64,000 nucleotides of DNA from assembly GCA_013396525.1 (NCBI GenBank), contig VWYX01001221.1, positions 48,270 through 112,269 of the forward strand, in the 5' to 3' direction. Below the pieces are notes generated by a model. That model did no database searches and was not told where the DNA came from. It saw nothing but the letters and a program-made list of their open reading frames with translations. Below, piece by piece: positions 1-14,221 of this stretch. The position numbers and the translations under genes were made by a program. Every line of letters starts with the position of its first letter. Position 1 is the stretch's first letter. The stretch is from Chaetorhynchus papuensis (taxonomy: Eukaryota; Chordata; Aves; Passeriformes; Rhipiduridae).

Positions 1-45
1 CTGAAATAGAGGAGGAATAACACTGAAAGAGAGGAGGAATAACAC
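1..45. repeat. 22-bp tandem duplication at the left edge
   Basis: Two adjacent copies of a purine-rich 22-bp unit (1-22 and 23-44) differ at one base (T at 7, G at 29). The first copy starts at base 1, so the array may continue to the left. Confidence 0.8.
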
Positions 46-1901
46 TTGGAGGCCATGTCAGGTTATTAAGGCCTCTGGAAGTGGCTCTGTGACATGTCAG
101 ACTGTAGGGATGAGGCACAGCATCCCAGGGCTCAAGTGACAGGATCTCTGTGCTTCCCTGCTCCCCCTTCCTTGGCTCAGCCTCCCTCCTCTCCCAGTTC
201 TGAGGTTTATTGAGGATCTGCACTCTGAGGTTACCGAGGTGGGGAAGATTCCGTGAGGTCCAGAGCTGAGGAATGTGGCTTTCCATGGGGCCAGGCAGGT
301 CCTGAGCCCATGGAACACAGAGCCTGCCTGCAGTGCACAGCTAAATTTAGCTCTTTTTGCTCACAAAGGCTCTAGAAATTGATTCCCAACAAGCTGGGGA
401 TTTCGAACAACTCTGCAGTGCTGTGGCCTCTCTCCTGTCCTGGAAGGTACAGGGAATTATTTAAAATTTTGGAGACATGTCTTAAAATTATTCCCAGCCC
501 CATTTAAAAACAAATCTGTGCACATTTTCCAATCACTGTTATAAGGTCAACTGGGAAAAAAAGATTTGTCACCTTTTATAGCTGTGGCATTACAAATCTC
601 ACCAGATTATGGGCATTGATTCTCTACCATGGTCTTCCCAACACTACACAAATTCCTGCACACAAATCCTGCCTATTCACCAAAATTTGGGATTTTGGTT
701 ATGCACCATAATCAGTCTTGTCTTTCAGTCTTATTTGTTGCATTTGATTTTCTATGAGATTAACACGTTCAAATCACCCATTTCAGAGGTGACAACTCTG
801 CCCTAATCCAGTGCAGCTCATGTAAGAATTACCCAGCAGCTCTGCTTTCCCTCTCCCCCTCCACAAAGAAGATTGCCAACTTTTCCCCTAAGCTTATTAT
901 CCAACCTGTGATCTCTTCAGAAGAGAGACGAGCTCTAAATATAAGAAAGACTCTGTTACATAATCCCCTGAGCCAGGAGGCAGCACACAACAGCCTGTGG
1001 ACAACACGAGCCTGAGTCCATGAGGAGTGGCAAAGGGAGGGAGATCTGTGGCACTGCCCAGTGCCAGCCCTTGGGCCCATCCTGTGCAGAGCCAAACCCG
1101 CAGAGAACGTGGAACCATGTGCAAAACTTGAGGGTTTATCCCTGTGGAACAGAAACAAATGCAAACAGGTGACATTATCTGCAAGTTGATTCAGGAGGTG
1201 GCAGAAATTTACTGAGCTCAGAAGAAATCTCCCTCGAACACAAGGAGGAGTTGTTTGAAGCTGCCTGAACCCGGATGGTAAATAATGCACTGGTGAGGAC
1301 TGACTCAGCCCCGTGATGAGTAGGCTCAAAGCTGCTTCCAATGGAGCAGTGTCACAGCTCTAATCAGCACTTAAGAGAGTTCCTCAGGAGCCACACTATC
1401 AATTACCCCACTAATACATATTCACGGAGCCAGGGATACCAGACAGAGAGAATACCAAATCAAAACATTAATAAAAAATAAGGAACCTTTGGAGACAAAT
1501 GATTATCTTCTATGTCTACAGTGCTTTGTGCGCTCCCAAAGGATTTAGAGTCTAAAAATAAATTATTGCTTCTACCAGCACTGACATCCAAGCTTCCTTG
1601 GATGAAAAGCAGCAAATTGCTAACCATGGATAGCAACATTACACAACTGTTTCGAACAAACAGCAAGAAATGGACTGTGCTGGAAAGAACAGCAGGGCTC
1701 TACACAGAAATTGAGGCTAAAATTTAACCAGAATAATGTGAATATCACCTTGATTTTCTACACTTGTGATGGGATAAAAATGAGAACTGTCTGCCTTGAT
1801 ATCTCATCCTCAGTCTCCATCATCCTTCTCTCACCATTCTTTAGCACCATACTGAGACACTGCTTTGAAGGAAAATACTCAACATCTGCAGCTGAAATAC
1901 A

Positions 1902-1932
1902 TTTATATATATATATACACACATATATATGT
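1902..1932. repeat. TA/CA microsatellite
   Basis: An alternating (TA)n tract passes into ACACAC and back to TATATATG. It is a simple sequence repeat with no other feature. Confidence 0.85.
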
Positions 1933-2378
1933 GTTTAAATATGAGCAATCACCACAGATTCCTTGGGAAAAGACAGAGGGAAGATTCCTAGAGCAGGTAG
2001 AACATCGAAGGTCACACAAAACCACGTAGCTAACCCAGAAATCATTAAAACTCTGGGCTAAGTAATGGTTTGAAAATAAATTCAATCAGTTCTGTCTCCA
2101 AAACACACAATGGTGATGATATTGGTAGATAAAATCTTCTAACAATGATTAAAAAAACAAAGAACCGAATGGGCCTCTGCAAGGCACAGTTCTGGATTAA
2201 GGGCAGCAGTAAATTAGAATAGTAATTATATAAGCACAAAAGAAGAAATTCAGGAGGAGGCAATCCAGGAAAGATCAAATACAAGTAGGTTTTCTTAGTT
2301 GGAACAGAGATTTCTGTGAAAGAGTTTAGAGAAGAGCCATAAAAGTATAAGAATTTTTGCAAACAAAGCACCAAATGT

Positions 2379-2396
2379 AAAAAAAAAAAAAAAAAA
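2379..2396. repeat. A18 homopolymer
   Basis: An uninterrupted run of 18 A. It has no flanking target-site duplication or retrocopy that I could recognise. Confidence 0.9.
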
Positions 2397-4207
2397 TCAG
2401 TATTCAAAATCCACCCTGGAAATGACAATGAATTCTTTTCTCTGGGTTTATCTGTAAAACACTGCTAATAGCACCACAATTGGATCTATCAGATGTACAG
2501 TCAGGCAGCACCAAGATTCCTCAAGGGCAGAGAGTTTCCAAATCAAAATACAGGTGGTGCACCCGCCTGAGTGAGCTTTTTAATGAGCCATGGAGGCGAC
2601 AGAAGAGACACAACTGCAACGGGTGAGATTGAAAATAATATAGCAAGGGAAAAATAAAGATTAGGAACACCAGCTGAGCTCTGAGATAACACAGGAGAAG
2701 TTAGTGTTAAAGCAAGATTTGAGTTCTAATAACCCAGCAGTGGTAAATTGGAAGATGTAACATGATAGGAGCCCGAGCACTGCTCCCAGTTCTGGGGCTG
2801 ACGAATGACACCTCTGCCAGCAAATCATTTAATCCCTGCACATCCATCCATCTAGGAGTCAAAGAGGTTTACTGCCTTAACACTTTGGAAGAATACCATG
2901 AAATTTAATTTATTAATACCTGAAAACTGTGCTTTAATCCTTGGGCAGAAGGTGCTGGGGAAGGACAAGGTATTTACAAAGTTACCACTACCTCATAAAA
3001 TATTTCTGTATTTTGTTCAGTGAATCCTCATCTGTTTCTGCCCTGTTTCAGTTCATGATTCCACAGCACTTCTTGACTTAGAGATATTAAAAAAACAATA
3101 ATGGACCGATGGCAAAACGTTCACTTTTATCAAAACTTGGTGTTTTCTAATATTTAATGTGGTTTCTTTGATCAGGGCTGGTTATACCATCATCAGCCAT
3201 CCCACATTTTTGCTGAAATCATTCATTTGATTTGTAGATTTTTAGAAGTACCAAAGACAGGGAGAAAACCACTTCATTCCCAAATAAAGCTCAGCAAGGC
3301 TGGAGCCTGAGCACTGATTTCCTTTCACCTGGCTGAGATGGCAGCAAAGGAAAATACTCAGGACAATAAAATAGAGACATAAGAAACCACCAAAGAAAAT
3401 AAAAACTGATGCCCAGCAGAGGGGAATTGACCTCACTGTGCCTTTCAGAGCCCAGACAGACCAAGCTCTCTCACCCACAGGGACAGCCTGTGGCAGGAGG
3501 GCTGAGAAATCCAATTAGGGAAACTTCCCTGGCTCCCTGTTTCCAGCTGGATATTAATTCTTGATATTTAGGAGAACTTGTCAAGAACAATTGCACAATT
3601 CCTCCTGAGCCTTCAGCTCTGAGTCACCATCACATTAGGGAAAGGTGAGCTTCATTTAGACAGCACAGAAGGGTAAATTACCCGGTTTTTTTAAGGTCTC
3701 ATGTAGCCTTTAAGGGATCATTTTATTTGTTTGTTTGTTTATTTACTGTTGCATTTTTCACATCTTCCCTTTTTTAAAAGAACTATGAGAATGTCATCAA
3801 TCTTCCCAGGGATCAATCACATTCCTGGGCATGAGGGAAAGAGGTTTCCATGTCTGATGGAGAACTTTGTATCTCTGGTACTTTCCTGCAGGAATGGCTT
3901 AAAGGAACAAAGGGATATTCCTTTAGGATTCTTCCTCCTGCAAAATGTATTGCCCCAGTCTTCCTAGCAAGGAAACTGGAAAAAGCTGGAAAGAAATAAT
4001 TAGCATTTATAGCCATTTCTTAAATACAGATCTAATCTTGTTAGAAAGAAAACGTCCATTTTGATAGAAGGTTTTATTTAGGCTAAAGAATATGTGGCCC
4101 TTTTAGTACATATGTTCAGTTTAATGTGATCTCAGTCGAAAACAAAAGTGAATATTACTGATTTTAACACCTCACTGATCAAAGCTCTTCTCTGATGCAG
4201 GAAACAA

Positions 4208-4263
4208 GAAAAATTAGCAGGGAAAAGAACAGAGGACGTGAAAAATTAGCAGGGAAAAGAACA
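4208..4263. repeat. 24-bp direct repeat with 8-bp spacer
   Basis: The same 24 bases occur at 4208-4231 and 4240-4263, giving a period of 32. The perfect match implies a recent local duplication inside the intron. Confidence 0.85.
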
Positions 4264-4327
4264 ATAAAGTACAATAAGACACGTCTGAGTAACTGCTCAG
4301 GTTCTCATATCTGCAAAACCTGACCAA

Positions 4328-4360
4328 GAGAGAAAGAAAGAAATAGAAAGAAAGGAAAAA
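4328..4360. repeat. GAAA-rich purine microsatellite
   Basis: An imperfect (GAAA)n tract, an all-purine stretch with one T interruption. It is a simple repeat. Confidence 0.75.
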
Positions 4361-6607
4361 ATTAATGGAATGATTGAGATTAATTTGCCTACTTGCTGCT
4401 ACAATAATTAAAGACTTCTTTCTTATCATGTGAATGTCTCGGGCATCCCATTCATGAGGGAGATTGACACAGTGATATATTTTATTTCCAAGTTAGAATG
4501 GATTTCTCTTCATTGCAGCCACTCTGGAATATATTGAAGGGAAATAGTGCAGAAGACTGATAAGAGCAAGAAACAGTGAATAACATTTAGTCAGGACTGC
4601 AAAGAATTCTGCACCCTGGATCCACCTTTGATGAAGGAGCAAGATGGCAGCAGGAATTGGACATTTCTCCTCTCTGTCTTTTCCATGGATCTTTTCACCC
4701 TCCCACATCCCAGCCCTTGCCCACACAATTCAAACCAGCTCTGCCTCGTGTTGCCCAAAGGATGACAATTAACAGAGAAGATCTCCCAAGATTTTCCTTG
4801 CACATCCTTCCAGCCAGACCTCTTTCCTCCAGAAGGGATTGTTGTGAAGTGATGGTGCAGAAAATGTGAAATGGTCAGGAAATAGGGGAAATTAGAGGAA
4901 TAAAACCCCTGGCTGTACTCCAGGTTGTTCCAATAATCAGTCTGCATCTATTTCCTTCAAAGTCTTCCTATTGGAATAAAATGCCTGTTGAAATACCATG
5001 TTTTTAAAAATCTAAAGCAGCAACCAATTAAAAAAAAAAAATAAAAAAAGAAAGTAAACCCCCAGATTTCTCACTCCATGTATTTAATACGAGGTTGTTT
5101 CCTGATGAAACCCTTAGTAAGTGGGAGTACTCAGGGAGACACTTGGATTTACATAAATTTGAGACAGAAAAATGCTGTTAGAGTAAGTCCATGGCACTGC
5201 ATGGTTGGGATTGAGTCTTCCAGTAGAAATTACTCCAGGCTGCAGACAGACACAGCGCTGAGTCTCATGCAAAATTCATAATTAACTTCAGAGTATGTCC
5301 TTAAATTCAATCATTGCCCTCCCCTGTACAACATTAGCACAATATTTACAGGTTGTTCATGCACAATATGCCAAATCTAAGTTATTCTTTTACCTTGCTT
5401 TTAAGTCCATTTTATCATTGCCACACAAATTTTAAATATGACTCCATGCCATTCCTGATATGGTATGATTTTTACCCTTTTAAAAGGAACAGTACACATA
5501 TCACAGCAACACTCAGCAGTTAATATAATTTAATGCAAAACTACACACAATTTTCAAAATGGATAGTGGAATTTATTTAAGAGTTCTGCTAGACTCAACT
5601 TGATATAGTGCATCATCATACAGTAGAATAGGCAATAACTTAGGATTTTTTCCTCATAATGGCCAGTAAATTCAAATTCTAATAATTCTTCTATAAGAAA
5701 TTCATCTGCTAAAGACCCAGGTGAAGCCTAAGCCACTCACCAGAAGATACCGAAGTTCTCAGCTTGGCAAATGCAGGAGAGATTTAAAAGAATCATCCAT
5801 TTGCTTTTTTTGGCACAAAAATCCCAACATTCCATGAGCAATTTCTAAGAGATCCAAGATGGAAATAGTGAGGAGCACACCCAGCAACGCCTGGTGAAGA
5901 GTTTACCAAAGGGACAGAGAGAAAGTGGCAGAACAAGACCCAAATATGCACCACAATTCTCACAGCCAGACGACTCCTGGGCAAGGTGTGTTCTTCTAGC
6001 CACTCCCATCTTTTTTTCAGGTTACAATTTCATTTCCCTTTGGGGTAACAAAAAAAAAAAACCACCAAACAAAAACCAACAAGCACATTCAGACTTGAGA
6101 AGAAATGTGTAAGATGAATGTCTGAAGGCTTTGGAGGCTGCAATAAAAAGCAGCAGATGGCTGAAGAGTGACTGCACGCCCCAGTTCACTTCTGGGCCCC
6201 TGGTCCCGTTCAGACACCGATGACGCCAGCAGAGCCCCTCCAGTGAATTCCAGCCCGAGGATCTCGGATTATCCCACATGTGCTGGAGAGGAGAGGCCTT
6301 GCACAGGCTGTGGTTACTCACTCCTCAAGCTGCAGCCATCCCATCCATCCTACAGGATTCAAGGTAATGCCTGTTATCTGATATTTTGTTCTCCAACTAA
6401 ATTACTTCAGTTACAATAAAGATTTTAACTTTAAAACAAAGCACAGAGCACTGAGAAGGATCAAAAGTTTAGAAAATGTTGCCCGTGAATAAATGATGAT
6501 GACTGAGGAAACACCAGAATTCACACATGGAACAATGAGATGGAGGAAGACTCGATATTGTTTCCTGTGCCAATGAGGAAGAGATAAACATGACTGACAA
6601 AATTAAC

Positions 6608-6849
6608 AGGGGGGATTCAGACTGGGCACTAGGAAAACTTTCCACCTGTAACTCCCATCACCAGGACCTGGAATTGCCTTGCAGAAGGAGGTTGTGGGAT
6701 CTCCACTGCCAGGATTTGAGGCGAGGTCAGAAAAGGAGCTCCCAGGATGGGTTTCGATTTAGTGAGTTCTACCTTGAGGTAGAAACATGGACTCGATGAC
6801 CTCCTGAGCTGCTTTCCAGCCCTATTTTCTATGGTTTTTCTATTCTATT
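6608..6849 (+). mobile_element. CR1 LINE 3'-end fragment, degraded
   Basis: The left part (GGATTCAGACTGGGCACTAGG followed by AAAACTTTC) resembles the 3' untranslated part of CR1 elements. The right part (GACTCGATGACCTCCTGAG, then CTATTTTCTATGG and TTCTATTCTATT) resembles the terminal region and short 3' microsatellite that end avian CR1 copies. It is old and internally rearranged. Subfamily cannot be set by eye. Confidence 0.7.
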
Positions 6850-6929
6850 AAAAACATGTGAAATTTCCCTTAGCTCTTTTCCTTAAAGCAAGGAGGGTAA
6901 TTCAAGAGACACCGGCTCTCCAGAGCATA

Positions 6930-7245
6930 GTCCTTAATTAATTAACCTCATAACGTAACCTGCAGTCACATTGTGCAGCGTGGTGTGTGTGCCCCCTCCA
7001 GCGCCTGCCCTACATTCCAGGGCCTTCTGCCTCCGGAATGCGGAGCTGGATCACAACAAGAGTGGTGTGGCCTGACTCTCTGGGAAATCAATGGGAATGG
7101 AGGTGACTAATTAGGAATTGTAATCAGGCCCTTAATCCAAAGCAATAGAAAGACATGCCTTCGGAATCTGATTAGCTGCTTAATAATTCAAAACAGGCAC
7201 CCAATAATGTATTGACTGCCTGGGAAAAGGCTTCTTTTTCTGAGG
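6930..7245. promoter_or_regulatory. TAAT-rich block, candidate conserved non-coding element
   Basis: The stretch holds several homeodomain-type cores: the palindrome TTAATTAATTAA at 6934-6945, the palindrome CTAATTAG at 7107-7114, TAATCA at 7121-7126, and TGATTAGCTGCTTAATAATT at 7169-7188. It lies between repeat-derived and unique intron DNA and contains no repeat itself. Cores of this kind are common in developmental enhancers, but also arise by chance in AT-rich DNA. Function is inference only. Confidence 0.3.
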
Positions 7246-10200
7246 CCCAGAGTCTCACATTTCCACTGAACTCCCAAGGAAAGAGAAGCCAACCCTCAAT
7301 CAAAGCAAAATCCACGAGGCATCTACGTTGGCTGTAACATTTTGGGATTGTTCTCAGTCAGGGCTGCTCATTTATGGCTGTAAAATGCTGCAGGACTGAA
7401 GAACCAGCTCTTCTACATCTCTTTGTAAAGAATCATTCTGCAGTGATTTCAATTCTTCTAAGACTTCTCTGCCCTATTAAAAAAGAATTTAAAATCATTG
7501 TTTTAGGGTAGCATCTCCCACACAGGCAGAACTTTGGGTGCACTACACTGGTAACACCCTTTGCTGATCCCCTGCTCTCATCCCAGCTGCCGAGAACCAG
7601 GACTGAGAGACTTAATTACTGCACCTTTCTGTAAGGATTTAGTTTTATTTTTGTTCTTTCTGCTGCAAATGCCCATGAAGCAGAGGGTCACTTTAAGCAC
7701 AGAATTCAATTTAATTATACTCAAAGGCATTTTTATCATTAAACAGGTCAACTTATTAAAAAAAATACCTTGATTATGAATAATGGAAAGCCTGGCAGGC
7801 AATCCAGAAGAGTTTCACTCTGAAAGCTCCCACATCTATTTGTTTAGATTTGTTTACTTAGCACTGGGCAAGGTCCCACTGAATGAACATGGCAGCATTA
7901 ACTGAAACTGCATTCAATATTTAATAGGAAGTAGATTTTAATGCTTAGTTATTGATTTTTTTTTTCAAATGGGAATATTTACTAGTGTTTGTAAACTGGA
8001 CTATTAATTTCTAATAAAGGCAGGGAATGAGAAAAGCAACACAAAAGGCCATTGACTGAGATTATGACACTGAACTGGATCTGGCAACCTCCTTCCCAAG
8101 GTGCAGAGTGATTCCACAGAACCAGGCCCAGCCCTCAGCTAGGATTGGATCCTTTCTCAGGTAGGACACTGTTTTAATTACATGCCAGGCAGGATGTCTC
8201 TGATGGACTATCCTCATGTGAACCAGATCTAAATAGAAAAATCCACGCTGTTCATGAAAGCCTTGATGTACAACGTAGAAGAGAGTAAACATTCAGGACA
8301 AAAACCATTCTGGATAGGAGGGTACAGAAGAAAAGGAAAGCTGTTTTCATGCTTGGGTCTTTTCAAGGCAAGCATTTGCATATTTTTGCTCTATTTCGTA
8401 TGCAGCTCCGTGTAACATGATTTCTGTGCTATTTATAAGGCTAAGTAGTCAAGTAACTGTGTGTTTTATATATCCCCTTCCTTTATGCTCCCCATTTTCA
8501 TTAACTGTTTGTTTTCTAATAGTTCAACAGGCCTAGAACTCATCTATTTATTTAACTGTATGGTCAATACTAATTTGAAAACTGGTTGTTATTTTGAACC
8601 ACTTGCTGTATGTATAAAAAAGAATTAATTCTATTATTTTAAGCTAAAGGTTTTAAAAGGTAATTACACAAGGATGCAAGGCAAGAAGTAAACACAAGTT
8701 TTTACTGATTTCCAAAAGGTTTTTACCTTCATCTTTATGTCCTCGTGACACAGAAAGGAACTCAAACTGCAGAGATAAAAAGCTGTTACCTGAAAGGAGC
8801 CTGATTGCAAAGCCAGTTCTTCTCCAGACTCAGAGGCATGGAACACTTTCCTAATTCACCCAGGATTACTTTATGACCCTGATCACAGATAACCACAAAC
8901 ACACAGATACCTCAAATGGAAGAACTAGAAGCAATTTCTGTCCTTGGAAGAGTCTTTTGCTGATTCATGAAGGTATCCAGACACAAGAGCAGGAGCTCTC
9001 ACAGTCCACAAAGACAACGTGGCATTACCACAACCCTGGATAGTCAAACTTCATTTTCAGCTTCCTTTCCTACATAAAATCAAACATTGCACAGCTACAG
9101 CACCACAGAACTGTCAGAAAACCAGGACCACACAGATTTTATTTGCCATAAATTGTTGCTTATGGCAGATTATCTCAGAGGTTCATGAGGTTTGGTTTTA
9201 TCAGGAGAACTGATGCATTATCTTCCTCTAAATACAGAAGTTTATTTAAAAAGGGGATATATCCAGTTCTTCTCTCATCAGTTGCTGGTGTTCCTTCCTC
9301 TCCCATGGCCTCATCTCTCTCCTCTCCCAGCTTTGTGATATCCCCTCAGCTGAGACTGTTACTCTCCTGTCCAGACTGGAAAGAGAAGCAGATTTCCAGG
9401 TAATGGATTCATCTGCTGCTCTCTGATGATCTATTTTTGCTCAGATGATTCAATTTAATGTTCCTACAGTGTACAAGGCTGACCTAAGCTCTCTCAGGTG
9501 ATGACCTAAGGAGTACCATTACTTTCATTAGTCATAAAAAGTTTCCAAGATTAAGTCTCTTATGGAAACAAATCCAAATGAAAAAAAGAAACAAACAGTG
9601 TAAATACCCAAACTTGCTGCTGCGATGTGACACTGAAGTGGCACTAAAATGTGCTTAATAGTCTCCAGTTAGCTCTCATGCATTCATTTTCCAGGTATTA
9701 GGTAGTTGATAATTGTTTGTTTGGACACAAGAGCAAAGACATTTCAAATGGCACAGCACTTGGATATTTAATTGGAATTCTCTGTAGGAATTTGCCATAT
9801 TTTTTTGTTACCATTCTCACAAATCCCTGAGGTAGCTCTGTAAATAAGGTCGCCACCAAGAAATGGGGCTGTGGATGAACATAACAGAGCAGCACTTGGT
9901 TCTTGTGCTGCCTCCTCGCCCTCTTTCCTGCTGTGTGTGCCCCTTGCAGCCCTTCTGCAGCTCTGCCCGTGAGTTTGGCAGGTGGCAGTGTCAGGAATCC
10001 CAGTGATGTCATCTTTGTCACTCAGCACTTCCCAGGACACCATCCCTGCCACCTCCACACTGATGAGGAGCACACCAAATGCTGAACAGGGTAAAGGAGC
10101 AACCAAGGCAAAGCAGGAGCAAGGGATGGTGGTGATGGAAAGCCCCAGTCCCCCCCAAGAAGTCCAGGAATACTCAGATATAGGTTGGAAGTTTTGGGAT

Positions 10201-12384
10201 CTGGGCTCTCTTTTCTTGCGTTCCATTGGAATTTCGAGTGGTGGCTACTGAGCCCTGCAGAAAATGCTCCCTGACCCAAGGAATTTACAATTTCAATATT
10301 GAAATTATCAGTCAAAAGGAGAGGAAAGAAGGCCAAGAGAAGTGAAGCATTAAATGCATGAAAAGAATAATGATTTGCCTCCCAGGTTAGTTCCACTGTT
10401 TGGGATGTTGATTTCTATTCAAATATTGTTTGGATTGTTATTATGAAATTAGGACAGGTAACAAGAGCAACTTCCAAACACAGAAGTCTAAACCACAACC
10501 AACCTGTGCTACAAATAAGCAGCACCCAGAATGAGAAGATTTCTAATGAAATATTAGTCTTGCTGCCACATATGTCAATCCCTAAACTTAGGGAAAGGAA
10601 CACCCAGAATATAAATTGGACTCAAGGCAAAAGCAGCTGCAAAGCAAAGAATGAGCTGATTTGACACTTGCTAAAAAAAGTCCATTAATCAGAGGAGAAA
10701 TATTTATGCTTTCAAGTCAGAATACCAGACTTGAAAAACCAAATATCTGCATAAATTCCTCATTGTATTTCCAGACTTTCAGCCACAACACAACTATTTC
10801 TGGGAAAAACGTGATTACACAATTTTGTGTGTGCATGTTAACAATTAGTGAGAGTAGAATTAACAGATGTCCCACATCAAGAGATCTAAAAAATGCCACA
10901 CAGGTAACATGAAGAACATTTCAAGCTGACACTGGACCACTTATTAAAAACAGATCATGTTTCATATCATCCAAAAGCGGTAGAAATAACCTGCAGGTTG
11001 AAATTCATTTTATATTGCATAATTTCTTCCTTTTAAATCTGAGCAGTTCTTTAAAAAGCAAATTATTTGCGATGGGTATTTTTAATGGGAATTTTGAAAA
11101 AAAATAGCCAATACCTAATCTTAAAGTTCTCCTGAATTTCTGTTGCTATAACAACGCATGAAAACCTTTTTCCTGTTGAGGACATCTGTAGCTATTTTTA
11201 CAGGCAACAGCTGGATTTGTCTGTCTGAATTTCACTTAGCGAAAGAAAAAGTGTTTTATTTGCTGCCTTTGAACAAGCTTTTAATATAATGACAAATGTC
11301 AGAGCCCAGCAGGCCCAGTAGCTGAATAATCTGGTATAAAACATGGATTACATGGCAAAACTGTAAATTAAGCAACAATCTGATAAAAAGCAGTGATAGT
11401 CTCACACTCCCCCCATGCACAGACACCTCCTCCTCCCAGATTTAGCACTGGAACAACAAGGGCACAACAGGTCTTTAGAAATGAGATCTTTGATCTCAGG
11501 AGATGCCACTTTTGTACTTGAAATTTGTCTAAAATTTACCAACACAGAAGACCAAGAGTCTGACTCGCAATTTCCTGCAGAACGAGGTGTGTCAGGCACC
11601 TGGGAACATCCAGCGTTCTGAGCTGCCCAAATCCGCTGAAAATGTAGCAGCCAAACTTTCCCATCCTTCTCTACAAAACTTCCTCATACAATAAAAGCAG
11701 CAAATCAAGTCAGTGATGAACATGCAGATTTCTCCACAAATAACTGAGCTCTCCCAGCACCTTCCAGGATTAGGCTTTGTATCATCTTGCCCCCAAATTA
11801 CAGGTATCTGTAAGACTGGGAAGAGAAATGTGGGGCTCAGACAACCAGGCAACACCCAAACTGGCATTGAGAGAAGGCCATTTTAGTTGAAAACTCCACT
11901 TTATATTGTGCGGGATGTATTTGTTATTATTATTATTGCACATAATTTAGAATATAGGATCATTAGCACGAACCCCTGGGGTGAATTGTTTGAGGATTAG
12001 GGAAGAATGAACTCTGTCCTGATGCTGATTACAAAGCACTGCTCCCGTGTGTGGGGAGAGCCTGCTGGAAGCTGCACCCCCAGGCACAGCAGCCTCCAGC
12101 CGTGCAGAGCCTTTCAGAGCACAAGGAGTCACAAAAGGCTACATGGATTCCTGAAAACTCCCCTCCTGCCGTTTCCAAAAAGACCTGTTACTGATGAACT
12201 GAAATCGCAAACAGAAATAGCACCGAGGCTCCGCTGGGATGTTGGAAATACACAATACATGCATTACACAAAGGCAGGAGCTGCACCTATGCCTGGGGCA
12301 CGGGGATTAGGAGAATATTTGCTTTGTTTTTCAAACAAAAGAGAGGAGGGCATGACATTCTGTGAGCGGGGTCCCGTATCTTTT

Positions 12385-12620
12385 TTCTTTCTGACTTTTA
12401 GCTGTAAATACATAATTACTGTAAATGCATTCAACACCTACACGGCTTCTAAACCAGCACAGAACTGTTCCTATTGCATGTGCTGATCAATAATTACCAA
12501 TTTCATGCAGAGACAGGTAAATTGCCAGCGCTTCACCCCAGGACACTTCGTGTTCAGACAGACGCCTACAGTTTAAAGGCAACAGTTTGCAACACAAAAG
12601 GCAAAACCCGTCTCAAAATT
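12385..12620. promoter_or_regulatory. Unique AT-rich block, candidate conserved non-coding element
   Basis: Contains ATAATTACTGTAAATGCATT and AATAATTACC, plus an octamer-like ATGCAT, in sequence with no recognisable repeat. Open frames run through it on the plus strand but show no protein family motif. I list it only as a candidate for cross-species comparison. Confidence 0.2.
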
Positions 12621-14221
12621 TTTCTTAATAATTTGCTTCCAGCTGATTGCTCACCACATCAAGATGTACGAGCTCCTACTGCAAAAGTACTGAGTATGAC
12701 TTGGATGTCAAGGAGATTTACAGCCCGGTGGCAGACAATAGTTTTGTTGACACTTTCTAAGCTGAATTTATTGGAGAGCTTCCTGAAGAGAGGAGAAGTA
12801 TTCAATTACCCAGTAAATATCAAAGAACATGCTTGGTGCTGCTGTTCGTCCCTTGGACAGGAATTCCAGGCTTTGAATGTGACCTTTTGTTCAGGCCTGC
12901 TGGAGTCTGGGTTTAAATTGTGGGCTGGAGAATTGGACACAGTGCTGAGCTTAGGGGTGATTTCCATGCAGGTTTAGCCACAATGCAGGAAGCAGCATAG
13001 AAAGTAGAGACTACAAGGCCCAAGGCAGGAGTTTTTCAACAATTCTCTAAAAAAAACAAACCAAGCCCTAAAAAAAGATTAAGAGCAGGGATATGAAACA
13101 GTTTAAATTTAATATCTGAACTCTGCCAGGCCGAGGAGCACCTGGATGCTTTGCTGTTGTTGGTAAGGGAATAAAGGAAAATAACACAGAGAATAAAACT
13201 GCCTTGGAATGCAGCCAGGACAAAGCAGAGAAATTCTGTCCCAGGATTCATGATCCACGTGAAGGCTCATCTGAAGGGCCACTCATTCATTGATTGCTCT
13301 GGTGATCTTCAAGATAGGAGGCCAACAGACCCAGAGAAGTGTAGGGATGTGACAGGATGGGCACGGAGTGGAAAGCAACTTATTTGTTAGGATATTGCAA
13401 AAAACAAGTAGTTCAAGCAACTTAAAGAATTGGAGAATGACCTTGTGCTAATCAGGTTAGCATGCCCAAGGGAGTGAGAGGGAAATCTCCTTACTTAATA
13501 AGATCAGTCTTGATTTTAGAGATAATAGGGACATAATTACAAATTGGTGAGGATGATGTGACCTCCAACCCATCTTTTAAATCCTCATCTCGAGATACTT
13601 AATGAACCTAGTGAAAGTGGAAACTGAAATGGAGTAAGGAATAGTGATCAGAGCCAAAGCCTGGTGGAGAAGTCTCGACAACAACCACACTGAATTTTGA
13701 GGAACAGAAAGCAACATTTTAACACCACGTGAAAGAAGATCTATATGCAGCAAAACCTTTTAACACATCCTGTAAAGCAAATTACTTCAATACACTCACA
13801 CTTTAACAGCGTAGTTTGCAGCTTTAACACCCAAAATGAGAGCAAAACACTGAGAAAACGAACTGGTCTTTCTTTGTAGTAACCTCCACACACATCTTCT
13901 TGGATAACCTTCCCAAAAATGTGGCCTTTCCTGTCTACTATTTATATCTACTGTGGCTGTTTCAATGGGTTTTGGAAGTAAACTCTCAGCAATCCATCTT
14001 TAGAAACACAACAGGACTTGGGTTTTGCACAGAGGGATACAAACATCTGTAACCCTGCAGGTGCTACCATCTGCTCAGGTATTAGAATTTGTACCCACAA
14101 ATATAAAACTCTTTCAGGCACTATAAATACCTTCGGTTTAATATTTTGGTGATTTTATGAATGTTTTACAAGTTAAAAGCTTATGCAGAAACATTAGAAA
14201 AAATACGTATGTTAGAAAAGG

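Noticed and set aside
829..1341. 170-codon minus-strand open frame
   Set aside because: Low-information sequence without a known motif; orientation matches PPM1E but no splice sites frame it and it resembles no part of the phosphatase.
12007..12977. Two overlapping open frames of 159 and 167 codons
   Set aside because: No protein family motif; they lie in different frames and I found no sign of a retrocopy or exon structure.
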